Shown here: positions 33,737 through 38,388 of the stretch, one piece after another
Numbering within the stretch: the first letter of the stretch is position 1
Layout: every line of letters begins with the position of its first letter
NCBI GenBank assembly: GCA_963931865.1
Contig: OZ007506.1
Location: 7,656,451 to 7,720,450, forward strand
DNA: 64,000 nucleotides
Reading direction: 5' to 3'
From: Axinella damicornis
Taxonomy: Eukaryota; Porifera; Demospongiae; Axinellida; Axinellidae
Notes under the pieces: model-generated
Database searches by the model: none
What the model was told of the DNA's origin: nothing
What the model saw: the letters and a program-made list of their open reading frames with translations, nothing else
Made by a program: the position numbers and the translations under genes

Positions 33737-35931
33737 TGTACGTAACAGTTGTATTCGCACATACACACCTTCCAGCTTCTCTCAGTTCTTTGTTTAGCTT
33801 CTCCTCATCAATACACACGGGACACACATAGTCCTTCCCCTCCCTCTCCATCCTCTTCCCCTGGCTCACGGTGATCCCCACGCAATCACCATGGTACCAC
33901 TCCTCACAGCGGTCGCAGCAGATCATGAACCTGGAAGGCAATGAAGGCAGGTGAGTATGGTCCAATAATGGAGACTACAGCCTGCAGCATTGAGAAAATG
34001 TCTGGAGAGAAGCAAAGTGTGTGAGGGTGTGGAGGGAAGGAGGGGGAGTGCTAACCTATCATCATGTGGCTCTCGGCAGATGCACCAGAGCTTGTCTGGA
34101 TCGTCCGACTCCTCATCTTCCTCGTTGTCCTCCTCTCCACTCTCAGTTTCCTCCTCCACCTCTTCCTCCCTCTCCACCCCACCCTCGACCTCCATCTTCT
34201 CTTCAGGCGGAGGAGGTTTTCCCTTAATGTCCTCTTCGGCAATGGCTGCTTTCTTGCTAGGATCTGTGGATGTGTGTGAGTGTGCATGTGTGTGCATGTG
34301 TGTGAATGTGCATGTGTGAGTGTGTGCATGCGTGAGTGTGTACATGTGTGAGTGTGTGAATGTATGAGTGTGCAATACATGCAGCTAGTGAATGTACATG
34401 TACACAAGCGTTTTTCTTTAGAAAAGACCTGGCTTCCATCCAGTGCTCACACATAATGAGACATTAGAAGGTTAGCCTCGTTCCCAGGCCCCATACTGGG
34501 GCATGGGAACGAGGCTAATTAGAAGGTGTACATGCATCCACCACTGATGGCTGTATGTGCAATCCCTTACCTTTCTTCGCCACCATCCCTTCTTCTTTCT
34601 TGTCAGGTACTGAAGGGATACTATCCTTGGAGTCCGACCCACTCTTCTGCTCATCTCCACTCGATTGCTGTCCCTTGGAGGTCTTACTCCTTGTCTCCCC
34701 TTCCTCCGGCCCCTGCCGCCCTCGGAGGCGGGCACTTTTCCTCACCACAGTCTTGGGTTTAGATGCTTGTTCTTCCTTCTCGCCCACAGCAAGGGAGGAA
34801 GATGCCTCTGTGGAAAGCATGCAGTCATGGTCACACATACATGTACAGGTGTACACATCATACTATTCTATAACTAGTGGAATGCAGGACATTGGAGGGC
34901 AAGCCTGAGTGAAGTGCATGCACGTGCAGGACATGTTTGCTGCATAGTCAAGAGCTACCCTCATTCCCAGTCCGCTGCCCAGCTAGAAAAGCAGGGAGGG
35001 GCTAAGTTTCCTCACATGTAATCAACAAACGGCAAAACGCTCAGAACGAGAATGCGCGTTGTTCAACCATCTACAGTGAAAGCCGTTGCCACTGATGGGC
35101 AACAAAGACCTCGGAAGTTAACAGCATGCCCCCAATATACAGTGTACATGCACATGCAGCTTGGGCACGATTTCTAAACACAGAGATGGCACACTGCCGC
35201 GCACTATTCAATGGCCACACTGCCACACACTTTTCAATAGCCACATTGCCACACACTTTTCAATGGCCACACTGCCGTGTACTATTCAATGCCCCCCCCC
35301 CCCCCCCCCCCCACACACTTTCTCTATGTTCTGTTTTGCCCCCCCCCCCCCCCCCCCCCCCCCTGTGATATCTTCTGAAACAAACCCTGACCTTGGGTAA
35401 ATTTATCTCTCACTATATAACATAGATTTCAACAATTGTGACAAGCTGATGTCCAGCCTCGTTCCCTGGCACTCCCCAATTACTAAGCGCCTGGGAACGA
35501 GGCTAGCTGATGTCACGCTGTCTGCAGCTCACCAGGCTCTGTACTTGGTCTGTTTGCCTTTTCAGGGGGTGGTTCACTATGCTCCTTCTTAGCAGTGACC
35601 TTCTTGCCACCTCCACCAACCGGAGTGCTGCCCTCATTTTCTCGTGTGTTTGGCAATGGTTTTAGCACGGGGGTGCTGCCGCCTTCCGGAAGCTGTTCCA
35701 TTCCAGGACCGAGAGACTCCTGGATACTGCTTAGAAACAGTGCTGAGTCAGTTCCACCGAGGAGGGAGGAGTCAAACCGCTTTGGCTCACTTTCTGGTAG
35801 CCCCATGTCCCCCAGGCCCTTCCCCACAGTGAGATAGGTGTTAAGGTTGAAGGAAAAGTCTTCATCCTCGTCATCGCTCGTGCCAAAAATTTCTGCCAAC
35901 TCCTGGGAAGCACTCGGTAAGGAGGAGGTAC
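7474..35931 (-). CDS. DIDO1: DIDO1/PHF3-like PHD-TFIIS M-SPOC protein (16 chained exons)
   Basis: Sixteen minus-strand exons join with matching splice phases into one frame of about 1572 codons, ending at a stop at 7474. Order in the protein: acidic N-terminus; PHD finger (about residues 272-322, CICREPH then CCDRCEEWYHGDCVG); CIGPGC zinc motif (about 455-480); TFIIS central domain (about 588-693, ILWKR, YKTKYRSLLFNLKD, SPRELVRM, LASEELSQWRE); DHHCDICTGKI (about 825-835); SPOC domain (about 857-992, VWKGFVNMTGLANF to LLPFRGPG and HPDILLGVIV); low-complexity tail with a His-Pro-Gln-Gly repeat. This set and order are those of DIDO1 and PHF3. In those proteins the DIDO PHD binds methylated histone H3K4, and the TFIIS-like and SPOC domains contact RNA polymerase II. 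The CIGPGC motif favours DIDO1. The protein should be nuclear. The N-terminus is incomplete: the first exon here starts one base into a codon. Vertebrate relatives exceed 2000 residues. Confidence 0.93.
7865..8175 (-). repeat. Coding HPQGHP repeat
   Basis: About 300 bp of GGCCTTGTGGGTGGCC-type tandem units inside the last exon encode roughly 100 residues of alternating His-Pro and Gln-Gly or His-Gly. Units are interrupted by PQSSPQG. It stays in frame throughout. Confidence 0.9.
9249..9661. other. Intron 15, no element recognised
   Basis: This 413-bp intron separates the last SPOC exon from the C-terminal exon. I see no repeat family or RNA gene in it. Confidence 0.5.
9662..9854 (-). CDS. 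DIDO1: DIDO1-like exon 15 (SPOC domain end)
   Basis: Acceptor CACTCCAG/GA, donor GGCCAG/GTATAG, 193 nt, phase 0 to 1. It encodes the strands RCGVIGGFHQGIKDFYLVPL and the closing LLPFRGPG of the SPOC domain. Confidence 0.95.
10105..10194 (-). CDS. DIDO1: DIDO1-like exon 14 (SPOC domain middle)
   Basis: Acceptor TCTCTCCAG/AC, donor CCAGG/GTGTGT, 90 nt, 30 codons, phase 0 to 0. It encodes LPQTLQVMGRIAHVQVWDYL then DKLRSSTSR, matching the GRI...VWDYV.KL block of the DIDO1 SPOC domain. Confidence 0.93.
10195..10687. other. Intron 13, no element recognised
   Basis: This 493-bp intron lies within the SPOC coding region and is AT-rich towards 10500-10680. Nothing else was recognised. Confidence 0.5.
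10688..10808 (-). CDS. DIDO1: DIDO1-like exon 13 (SPOC domain start)
   Basis: Acceptor GTCCTCCAG/GT, donor TCAGAG/GTAGTA, 121 nt, phase 2 to 0. It encodes VWKGFVNMTGLANFATTAYH then VSGQMEYISE, the first strands of the SPOC domain. Confidence 0.94.
10809..11870. other. Intron 12, right part without clear elements
   Basis: No element boundaries were recognised here. A short ACGTAC-rich run lies at about 11690-11725. The rest of this 3.4-kb intron holds the foldback element, a palindrome and a G-run listed separately. Confidence 0.4.
11880..12618. mobile_element. Foldback-like element A, 9-bp target duplication
   Basis: The ends are GGGATGCTGAAAACC on the left and the complementary GGTTTTCCAGCATCCC on the right. 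They are flanked by identical 9-bp copies AGGTATCAA at 11871-11879 and 12619-12627. Just inside each end lies a GGAAC/GGAAT pentamer run (11908-11940 left, about 12567-12592 right, in opposite orientation). No transposase is visible. A 9-bp duplication fits Mutator-like (MULE) elements; the superfamily is inference. A smaller element is nested at 12167-12225. Confidence 0.85.
12167..12225. mobile_element. 9-bp-TSD palindromic MITE, 59 bp
   Basis: Starts TAGCCTCGTTCCCAGGCGC and ends with its complement. It is flanked by perfect 9-bp copies ACTTGAACG (12158-12166 and 12226-12234). It is nested inside foldback element A. Confidence 0.93.
12638..12714. repeat. Short perfect-arm palindrome
   Basis: ACTCAGACTAATTAGGCATG and its complement face each other across ACTCAGACTAATTATTAGTC. 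It could form a hairpin or be the remains of a small foldback element. No target duplication was identified. Confidence 0.8.
12785..12813. repeat. Poly-G tract
   Basis: A run of about 29 G in an intron of the DIDO1-like gene. On the transcript strand it is poly-C. Confidence 0.95.
12830..14243. other. Intron 12, left part
   Basis: This part contains ACATGTACGT-rich simple sequence near 12980-13025 and 13365-13390. There is a possible internal duplication of a CAGGGCTTGCAGAGCTC-like segment (13150-13310). No coding stretch was recognised. Confidence 0.4.
14244..14587 (-). CDS. DIDO1: DIDO1-like exon 12 (Thr/Pro linker and HxCxxC motif)
   Basis: Acceptor GTATCACAG/AC, donor GACAG/GTAAGT, 344 nt, phase 0 to 2. 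A Pro/Thr- and Ser/Lys-rich linker precedes the motif LDILTNTTSQHGSHVFDHHC then DICTGKI; human DIDO1 has a matching TTSQHRxHxFD..CxICTG segment. The acceptor is preceded by a (CA)n repeat in sense. Confidence 0.92.
14599..14710. repeat. (TG)n-rich microsatellite beside an acceptor
   Basis: A (TG)n run and an impure TGTGCATG continuation fill the intron right next to the acceptor of the exon at 14244-14587. In transcript sense it is (CA)n. Confidence 0.95.
15015..15131 (-). CDS. DIDO1: DIDO1-like exon 11 (post-TFIIS helix)
   Basis: Acceptor CCTCTTAG/AA, donor ATAGAG/GTACAC, 117 nt, 39 codons, phase 0 to 0. It encodes NLEMIKVAEEEAQALAGTIR followed by KKTYKGDVEIE, an acidic segment expected right after the TFIIS M domain. 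Confidence 0.88.
15260..16068. mobile_element. TA-flanked element (GGGTGGTTCAAG TIR), interrupted
   Basis: Left end CATGTGTGGGTGGTTCAAGT and right end ACCTGAACCACCCACATG are inverted repeats, and each is bordered by TA, as for Tc1/mariner-type elements. The interior matches the complete copy at 40738-40981 in opposite orientation. A second element is inserted at 15463-16034. Confidence 0.85.
15463..16034. mobile_element. TTAA-flanked element nested in a TA element
   Basis: TIRs GGTTACGGGATCCCTGCG and the exact complement, bordered by TTAA at 15459-15462 and 16035-16038. TTAA duplication is the mark of piggyBac-type insertion. The uninterrupted copy at 40738-40981 reads straight through this point, at its own TTAA (40768-40771), so the insertion is proven by an empty site. 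The 572-bp interior shows no transposase. Confidence 0.9.
16069..16782. other. Intron 10 remainder
   Basis: About 700 bp between the TA element and exon 10. Open frames exist on both strands at 16304-16730, but none resembles a known protein or has splice support. I leave it unannotated. Confidence 0.4.
16783..16899 (-). CDS. DIDO1: DIDO1-like exon 10 (end of TFIIS central domain)
   Basis: Acceptor CTCCCCCAG/GG after a good pyrimidine tract, donor AAGAAG/GTGGGC, 117 nt, 39 codons, phase 0 to 0. It encodes GLFRKVVLKQLSPRELVRM and LASEELSQWREQTIKK, the C-terminal helices of the TFIIS M domain. Confidence 0.94.
17127..17289 (-). CDS. DIDO1: DIDO1-like exon 9 (TFIIS central domain core)
   Basis: Acceptor TTCGAACAG/GT, donor AACCAG/GTGTGT, 163 nt, phase 2 to 0. 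It encodes EDVEKIANEIENRLFAI and YKTKYRSLLFNLKDSKNQ, the most conserved block of the TFIIS M domain. A long dinucleotide repeat, (CA)n in sense, lies about 40 bp upstream of the acceptor. Confidence 0.95.
17336..17417. repeat. (TG)n microsatellite
   Basis: About 80 bp of pure TG in an intron, starting some 45 bp from the acceptor of the exon at 17127-17289. In transcript sense it is (CA)n. Confidence 0.97.
17536..18171. mobile_element. Dispersed repeat R3, copy 1
   Basis: Ends resemble inverted repeats (ATTGGTGGGCGAGCCCGAGC on the left, complement of TTGGGGCGAGCCTGAGCGAG on the right). It aligns over its whole length with 25287-25873. Near its right end GCACAGCGCAATGAAGTCAC is duplicated in tandem. 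A 56-bp MITE is inserted at 17953-18008. No coding capacity was recognised. Confidence 0.85.
17953..18008. mobile_element. 9-bp-TSD palindromic MITE, 56 bp
   Basis: TIR subtype TAGTCTTGTTCCCAGACCG, flanked by TGTTGATTA and TGTTGATCA (8 of 9 identical). The other R3 copy (25.3-25.9 kb) lacks this insert and reads through at the same point, which confirms it. Confidence 0.92.
18172..18957. other. Intron 8 remainder
   Basis: It contains a duplicated segment (GTCTGCAGTTTCAAGTT at about 18531 and 18594) and a fragment of the R3 right end (GGGGCTCACTCAGGCTCGTC near 18841). A TAGTCTAGTCCCCAGACCCT at about 18464 may be a solo MITE end. No gene was seen. Confidence 0.5.
18958..19108 (-). CDS. DIDO1: DIDO1-like exon 8 (start of TFIIS central domain)
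   Basis: Acceptor GCACACAG/TT, donor AAGAG/GTACGA, 151 nt, phase 1 to 2. A basic linker leads into RANAKRALYQILWKR, the first helix of the TFIIS M domain. Sequence before the acceptor is CA-rich rather than pyrimidine-rich. Confidence 0.93.
19411..19711 (-). CDS. DIDO1: DIDO1-like exon 7 (CIGPGC zinc motif)
   Basis: Acceptor CTCCCTCAG/GA, donor GGAAGG/GTATGT, 301 nt, phase 0 to 1. It encodes TPCIGPGCDKLAPSPSVYCG then PVCIEKHSAEML, a Cys/His cluster that follows the PHD finger in DIDO1 proteins, and further on a globular-looking stretch (NLVPWLKVHPSYQVLLPAGK) that I do not recognise. Confidence 0.9.
19712..20649. other. Intron 6, left part
   Basis: The segment at about 20085-20440 resembles a diverged relative of 44410-44660 (both contain a TTTCTAxGxCCATTTA block followed by a CCAACCAAGG block). 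From about 20459 the sequence (AGGTCGGTTACACTACAGAC) may be the left end of the Harbinger element that follows. No other feature was recognised. Confidence 0.45.
20650..21903 (+). pseudogene. Decayed PIF/Harbinger transposase
   Basis: Plus-strand fragments in shifting frames recover a Harbinger (DDE_Tnp_4, HARBI1-like) transposase. They are a basic N-terminus from ATG 20650, STERRVAITLWVLATPAEYR, QCAGSIDGSHIPI (first catalytic Asp), NHTDYYNRKRWYSM, GWPQSVQDARVLANCSVF (second Asp), VVEIAFGRFKACWCRLP (region of the catalytic Glu) and ACCVLHNMCE. The frame breaks near 20915 and 21275, and a stop falls in the region 21505-21590. It is therefore inactive. It lies in an intron of the DIDO1-like gene, opposite to it. 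The family of HARBI1 catalyses cut-and-paste transposition and usually works with a Myb-like partner. Confidence 0.9.
22086..22216. repeat. Hairpin element with 23-bp ends
   Basis: AGATCACACCTACCAGGGCT and its complement enclose about 85 bp that are themselves partly palindromic (AATAAGGTCAGGGCGAAGCC). It looks like a foldback MITE. No clear target duplication was found. Confidence 0.8.
22431..24365 (+). pseudogene. Decayed Crypton-type (DUF3504) recombinase gene
   Basis: Plus-strand reading frames together give a DUF3504 protein, the tyrosine-recombinase-derived domain found in QRICH1, ZMYM2-4 and KCTD1-related genes and in Crypton transposons. The N-terminus is basic (MEENWDPDFQPPRKKAKR). 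Then come NTTWAMRVFEEWR, RFVAEVRRQDGEPYLPKTIH, ILTGLQRYMLDKKPLAPKFL, CVRGGEEQRRLRPSML (catalytic Arg region), WYECVAVGKNSLANMLKVVC and QEAGIDEKANHS. After this point the frame shifts to ATGTTSMFQANVSVRVIQKT. The expected HSLRATG box is damaged and TGHRS reads TGRRS, so a catalytic His seems lost. Frame breaks occur near 23505 and 23955 and a 610-bp MITE splits the gene at 22685. The C-terminus carries an 18-residue tandem repeat (VTTDLVR.APGPE). Confidence 0.88.
22685..23294. mobile_element. 9-bp-TSD MITE, 610 bp, inside the Crypton-type gene
   Basis: Ends TAGCCTCGTTCCCAGGCCC and complement, flanked by perfect 9-bp copies ACTGATAGC (22676-22684 and 23295-23303). Next to the ends lies a GGAGAAAAGGGCCTGGTTTC subterminal repeat shared with the copy at 46485-46736. 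Removing it restores continuity of the DUF3504 homology. The interior shows no transposase. Confidence 0.95.
24596..25212. repeat. Dispersed repeat R4, copy A
   Basis: Begins GAGGGGCAACCACACTCCTG and ends CTACCAGGAGTGTAAT, giving inverted ends with CACTCCTGGTAG. The interior holds two related modules, each with an AATGGCG block, a GGTGAGTTT donor-like site, then a GTCAGTG block and an AGTCAGAATCT block. Copies B, C and D lie at 30670, 32811 and 52866. A short frame (PFLRTVLPPEV) is shared by copies but is not conserved in length. Confidence 0.9.
25287..25873. mobile_element. Dispersed repeat R3, copy 2
   Basis: Full-length relative of 17536-18171, in the same orientation. It carries a 32-bp MITE at 25345-25376 that is absent from copy 1, and lacks the MITE present in copy 1. 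Confidence 0.88.
25345..25376. mobile_element. Minimal 32-bp MITE (two TIRs only)
   Basis: A perfect 32-bp palindrome, TAGCCTCGAACCCAGG joined to its complement with nothing between. Flanked by GACATGCAAG on both sides (10 bp identical). The empty site is present in R3 copy 1 near 17595. Confidence 0.95.
25880..26612 (-). pseudogene. Decayed Harbinger Myb/SANT-like gene
   Basis: Minus-strand sequence reads LSSELAKWGIEKSAEQCRSK, VRKLQ then a TAG where a Gln codon is expected, EYKKIKDAHSQTGTERKKWK and FFERLNDILGN, a trihelix/Myb-SANT-like DNA-binding domain. An acidic region follows (DDRTEGTGEMSDLEEDG). After a frame shift it continues as LNESDKIFLELEEKFEE and a final segment rich in PVNP repeats. 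At least two stops and one frame shift make it inactive. Such proteins are the second gene of PIF/Harbinger transposons. Upstream, near 27000, GGCCGTTTTACACTAGCGCT may be the element end. Confidence 0.82.
26613..27286. other. Probable end of the second Harbinger element plus unassigned intron
   Basis: The segment 26800-27012 has GGGAGCGCTCCGGG and AGAGCGCTAGTGTAAAACGG, which resemble the ends beside the Myb-like gene. The remainder shows no feature. Confidence 0.45.
27287..27478 (-). CDS. DIDO1: DIDO1-like exon 6 (Ser/His-rich linker)
   Basis: Acceptor CCTCACAG/GA, donor GTGAAG/GTGAGA, 192 nt, 64 codons, phase 0 to 0. The product is a serine-, histidine- and threonine-rich linker (RKRSHSTSSRSHPHTP). 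Splice sites are strong and the only open frame agrees with both neighbours. It lies between two transposon-filled introns of about 6 and 7.6 kb. Confidence 0.85.
27479..28195. other. Intron 5, left part
   Basis: It holds an A-run at 27718-27735. No coding stretch or element boundary was recognised. Confidence 0.4.
28196..28730. mobile_element. Inverted-repeat element, probable 8-bp duplication
   Basis: Left end CAGGAGCGCATCGAGCCGGC and right GGTGGCTCGATGCGCTCCT are inverted. They extend to a second block, GGGAGCATGTGACT and its complement. Flanks AATACAGG and AATACAGA agree in 7 of 8 positions, which suggests an hAT-type 8-bp target duplication. A shorter relative lies at 50433-50688. Confidence 0.7.
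28741..29334. mobile_element. Larger inverted-repeat element with CCTCGTACCCAGGCTC ends
   Basis: Left CCTCGTACCCAGGCTC and right GAGCCTGGGTACGAGG are perfect inverted ends. Next inside them are inverted AACATTGGGGGTTCAAACCG / CGGCTCAACCCCACCAATGT. The ends resemble the 9-bp-TSD MITE family, but the flanks (ATACAGATA and ATATAAAAG) do not match, so the boundary is uncertain. Confidence 0.65.
29418..30591 (+). pseudogene. Unidentified decayed plus-strand coding region
   Basis: Several coding-looking plus-strand stretches lie in order: a repeat with TQTNPKRLKADSTP, then VRLTRQLRTALPKALTRIAK and LPRGCFEVIYHSPAVQVAIY, and after a gap a repeated segment with DEDATRQPQSGQLS (three times). A final ENKVSGVQSEVDARLQLQAN, VVLTCATLLARKI-like helix follows. 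Frames break between them and a palindrome interrupts at 29488-29640. I do not recognise the family; a transposon accessory protein is possible. Confidence 0.4.
29488..29640. repeat. Inverted duplication of a coding repeat
   Basis: About 75 bp containing GATTGAAAGCTGATTCCACT and a second, similar unit is followed by its reverse complement. The centre is GGCCACAACAGTGTTGTGGC. The repeat unit (about 54 bp) is in frame on the left arm. Confidence 0.85.
30670..31155. repeat. Dispersed repeat R4, copy B
   Basis: Same ends and two-module plan as copy A (start AGGGGCAACCGCACTCCTGG, end ACCAGGAGTGTAATGACC). Slightly shorter. Confidence 0.9.
31156..32810. other. Intron 5, right part
   Basis: It contains short inverted GGAGTTGGAAT motifs (31929-31965 and 32150-32160). 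A plus-strand frame at 32158-32478 has AKEKMPELQKQLATLMAMLE. I cannot tie either to a known element or gene. Confidence 0.4.
32811..33282. repeat. Dispersed repeat R4, copy C
   Basis: Starts GAGGGGCAACCACACTCCTG. Both internal modules are present. The right end is lost or diverged. Confidence 0.85.
33479..33626 (-). CDS. DIDO1: DIDO1-like exon 5 (basic then Pro/Gln-rich)
   Basis: Acceptor CCCATCAG/AT, donor TCTAAG/GTATCA, 148 nt, phase 2 to 0. In the phase set by the PHD exon it reads RSARQARRELVKEKEKK and then a proline/glutamine/threonine-rich tail. A second possible acceptor lies 5 bp downstream but would break the frame. Confidence 0.8.
33662..33740. repeat. (CA)n microsatellite
   Basis: A CA-rich run in the intron between the PHD exon and the next exon. 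In transcript sense it is (TG)n. Confidence 0.95.
33769..33930 (-). CDS. DIDO1: DIDO1-like exon 4 (PHD finger, second half)
   Basis: Acceptor CTTCCAG/GT, donor GGAAG/GTGTGT, 162 nt, phase 2 to 2. It encodes FMICCDRCEEWYHGDCVGI followed by GKDYVCPVC, supplying the remaining Cys/His zinc ligands of the C4HC3 PHD finger and the tryptophan expected in the H3-tail pocket. This is the best conserved part of the gene. Confidence 0.96.
34056..34263 (-). CDS. DIDO1: DIDO1-like exon 3 (PHD finger, first half)
   Basis: Acceptor ATCCACAG/AT, donor GATAG/GTTAGC, 208 nt, phase 1 to 2. A glutamate-rich stretch precedes LWCICREPHDD, the first zinc-ligand pair of the PHD finger. The intron splits the PHD finger at the Arg codon just before FMICC. 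The intron side of the acceptor is CA-rich. Confidence 0.93.
34264..34380. repeat. TG-rich repeat beside the PHD exon acceptor
   Basis: An impure TGTGTGAGTGTGCATG repeat that begins at the acceptor of the exon at 34056-34263. In transcript sense it is CA-rich. Confidence 0.9.
34473..34517. mobile_element. 9-bp-TSD palindromic MITE, 45 bp
   Basis: TAGCCTCGTTCCCAGGCCCC and a near-complement right arm, flanked by ATTAGAAGGT on both sides (10 bp identical). Confidence 0.93.
34571..34807 (-). CDS. DIDO1: DIDO1-like exon 2 (basic linker)
   Basis: Acceptor TTTCCACAG/AG, donor AAAG/GTAAGG, 237 nt, phase 1 to 1. The product is a charged linker with RKSARLRGRQG and a lysine-rich end (VPDKKEEGMVAKK) that runs into the PHD exon. 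No folded domain is evident. Confidence 0.85.
34874..34945. repeat. R3 left-end fragment
   Basis: CTAGTGGAATGCAGGACATT continuing through GGGCAAGCCTGAGTGAAGTG matches the left end of R3 at 17536. The rest is missing. Confidence 0.75.
35180..35363. repeat. Tandem CAATGGCCACACTGCC units and two poly-C tracts
   Basis: A unit of about 34 bp (CACACTTTTCAATGGCCACA) repeats about four times. Poly-C runs follow at 35292-35312 and 35339-35363. Confidence 0.9.
35454..35505. mobile_element. 9-bp-TSD palindromic MITE, 52 bp
   Basis: Left end CAGCCTCGTTCCCTGGC, right end complement of TAGCCTCGTTCCCAGGCGC, flanked by perfect GCTGATGTC copies (35445-35453, 35506-35514). It lies 28 bp from the exon at 35533. 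Confidence 0.92.
35533..35931 (-). CDS. DIDO1: DIDO1-like exon 1 of the chain (acidic N-terminal region)
   Basis: Acceptor CTGATCCAG/GT, donor CCTG/GTGAGC, 399 nt, phases 1 to 1. It encodes a serine- and acid-rich region with FGTSDDEDEDFSFNLNTYL near its start. An in-frame ATG at 35962 lies before the acceptor, so an alternative first exon beginning there cannot be excluded. Confidence 0.8.
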
Positions 35932-37251
35932 CTGGATCAGGGAGGTAGTAAACAGAGCACATCTAAAATTCTAGGTTTGCATGTATTGCCCGTGTAGCTG
36001 TAAGCAAAACCTCTGAATTTTAATTTTAGGGTCGACAGCATGTTACACACCAAATTATGCAAGCTCAAATTTGGCAGTTTCGACATGTACATTGTACATG
36101 TACATGCAGAAACTCATGGAGAAATACAAGTTACAGTTCTGGCCGAGCAGTCATGTACATGTAAACAGTGGATCCCCTCCACTCCAAATCCCTGAAACAA
36201 GGACACCTGATTGTTCATGCAGAACACTCTTACAGCACAGATCACACGTAAGGTAACAGATTCACAAGAGTAGCGTGGGGTTTACACGAGAGTGAGAAGC
36301 ACTTTACATGCAAGCGTTAGTAATTAACTCGCGTGTAGTCATTACCACACTCTCGAGTTTATGAGTAATGTAATATGATGACAACCCACACGGGACATAC
36401 CATGGCGACTACATGTAGTTCCTCCTCAAGTTCCTTATCTTCCGTGAGCTCCCCCATAAAGTGCAACCTTGCTGCGAATCGGGAACAAAGAGCAAACGCT
36501 GGAAGCAAGCTCTCGCAGCTACTCGAAGCGGAAAGAGACCTCAGTCCTTCTAGGGACTCCAATGGAAGAATTGCAGCTGTACTAGATATCCGAAGTGAAG
36601 ATAACCGCCCAGGAGACCTTAGTGACAATGAAGATGATGGTGTTGCAGCAGCACAAGATGAAGGTGCTGTTGATGTCCACGAGGCAACTTGGCCAACTGC
36701 AACCCACTCGGTGTGGACGGAGGACTCTCTGATCGAGCTTGAAGATGGCTACCTCAAGTCCCAAGGTCCTGAGAACCCCTCTCCACAGCCTGAAGATGGC
36801 TACCCCAACACCCAAGGAACAGGCACTAGCAGTGTAACAGTTGTAACAGTACTGTTCTTGTGGTGCTTGTGCGGAGGAGGATGATGAACCAATGATGCCC
36901 CGTCTTAACTGAGGGAAGTACTCTCGCATTTCCTGTGCAGGCTATACTGTGCATGGGTCAAAAATGAAGAGACTTGTTCTTTTTCATTCCAGACTGTACC
37001 AAACTATTGCCAACTGCATCAACCTGCTCACTAAATTAGCCCCCTACCTCCCATTAAGCTTAACAAGATTATGGAACTTTTCAAACAGAATATGGATATG
37101 GTGATCCTCGAGCAACACCATTGGTTTAGGCCAGGTATAGCAAAGCCTCAATTAAAGAAGCAGCCCAAATCTCGTTGATACTTCTCCACCAAACCCAGTC
37201 CCTATCCTCTCAGACTCAACCTACTTGCACCAAATGCAACATGTACAGCAA

Positions 37252-37277
37252 CCCCCCCCCCCCCCCCCCCCCCCCCC
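37252..37277. repeat. Poly-C tract
   Basis: A run of about 26 C in the decayed plus-strand coding region. Confidence 0.95.
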
Positions 37278-37550
37278 ACTGATCCAGGAGGGTTAGGTGA
37301 CGGCGCAGAACAAGAGTATTATGGGGAAACTTCTTCCCTACCCCCAACTGCCCAATCAGCAGGATGCTTGGTCTCACTCCCTGAGTTCAGAGCTTTGTCA
37401 GTTACTGCTATGCAGGTGAACAAGATACCCTTGACCTACATTAATCCCACATCAAAATCCTCAAATCTTTGACCTTGATGCCAGCAACAAGCAACTCCCT
37501 GCCTCCAGGCTACTCTACCCAAAAATGCAAGGGTAGTATATAGTAATCCT

Positions 37551-37676
37551 TAGCCTCGTTCCCAGGCCTTCCACACCTCCAGCTTTTGATCGCTTCCAGT
37601 ATCGCTTCCCCCTCCGTTTTTGCATACTTGGAAGCGATCAAAAGCTGGAGGCGTGGAAGGCCTGGGAACGAGGCTA
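37551..37676. mobile_element. 9-bp-TSD palindromic MITE, 126 bp
   Basis: TAGCCTCGTTCCCAGGCCTT and complement, with arms of about 45 bp (AGCTTTTGATCGCTTCCAGT region). Flanked by perfect AGTAATCCT copies (37542-37550, 37677-37685). Confidence 0.95.
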
Positions 37677-38121
37677 AGTAATCCTGGCTACACTCGGTCA
37701 GACTCCAAAGCATCTCAGTGAAAAAATTTCTCACAATGCCCTCCCCCAAGCACCAGCAGTAAGGTTCCCCTACCACACAACAACCCTCTGCTGGCCAGAG
37801 CCCACCTCGAGAATCACATCCAGAGGCCAACTTTCGTATCACCTGGGAAACATAAAAAGTCAGTCACGGCAGACGGCATAAAAGCATGCATCTCTAAGGC
37901 AGCAATACCCAGTTCCTCACACATCGACATCCATACCACTCTAAAACCGTCTGGTTGGTGGCACACAATAATACATGTAGCTGAGACTTCCATCATCGGG
38001 AAGGTTGCAGAACAATGGGACAACATCAGGGACGACCCAAAATGGCAGCTCATCCAGTCACTCTGAGTGAACACCAGTCCTCATCCTCCAGGCTCAATGA
38101 GCATCCCAGCCAGTCCTCACC

Positions 38122-38172
38122 TAGTGTTGTGCCCAGACCTTCCGCGCGTATGAGGGTCTGGGTACGAGACTA
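38122..38172. mobile_element. Probable member of the same MITE family
   Basis: TAGTGTTGTGCCCAGACC and GGTCTGGGTACGAGACTA are diverged inverted ends. The flanks GTCCTCACC and GTCCAGCAC match poorly, so it is only a probable copy. Confidence 0.6.
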
Positions 38173-38388
38173 GTCCAGCACCCTCACTCCAACAACGACA
38201 AAACCTCCCTCCAAGACCCACCCCACCGCATTGTACAGGGAACTAGAAAAGGTACCAAGGCAGCCGACATACGCAATGCCCTGTGTGAGCTGCCACAACT
38301 CTGCCCTGAATCTGTCACTATTCGCAGAAGTGTGTGCCCTGATGGCTCCAAATGGTTTACCGTACCATCACTGCTAATACATGACATC

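Larger units (their letters stand above)
36375..38388 (+). pseudogene. Unidentified decayed plus-strand gene, cut by MITEs and the N gap
   Basis: The first frame has an ATG at 36402, a serine run (CSSSSSSLSSVSS), REQRANAGSKLSQLLEAERD and an acidic, repeated region (LEDGYLKSQGPENPSPQPED). After it, plus-strand coding-like pieces continue: MELFKQNMDMVILEQHHWFR, a poly-C-coded proline run, LTYINPTSKSSNL, HIDIHTTLKPSGWWHTIIHV then AETSIIGKVAEQWDNIRDDP, and KGTKAADIRNALCELPQLCP ending at the N run. Stops and shifts separate the pieces, and a MITE (37551-37676) and a MITE-like insert (38122-38172) interrupt them. I cannot name the family; it is probably a transposon-encoded protein because it is nested in an intron of the minus-strand gene. 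Confidence 0.4.
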
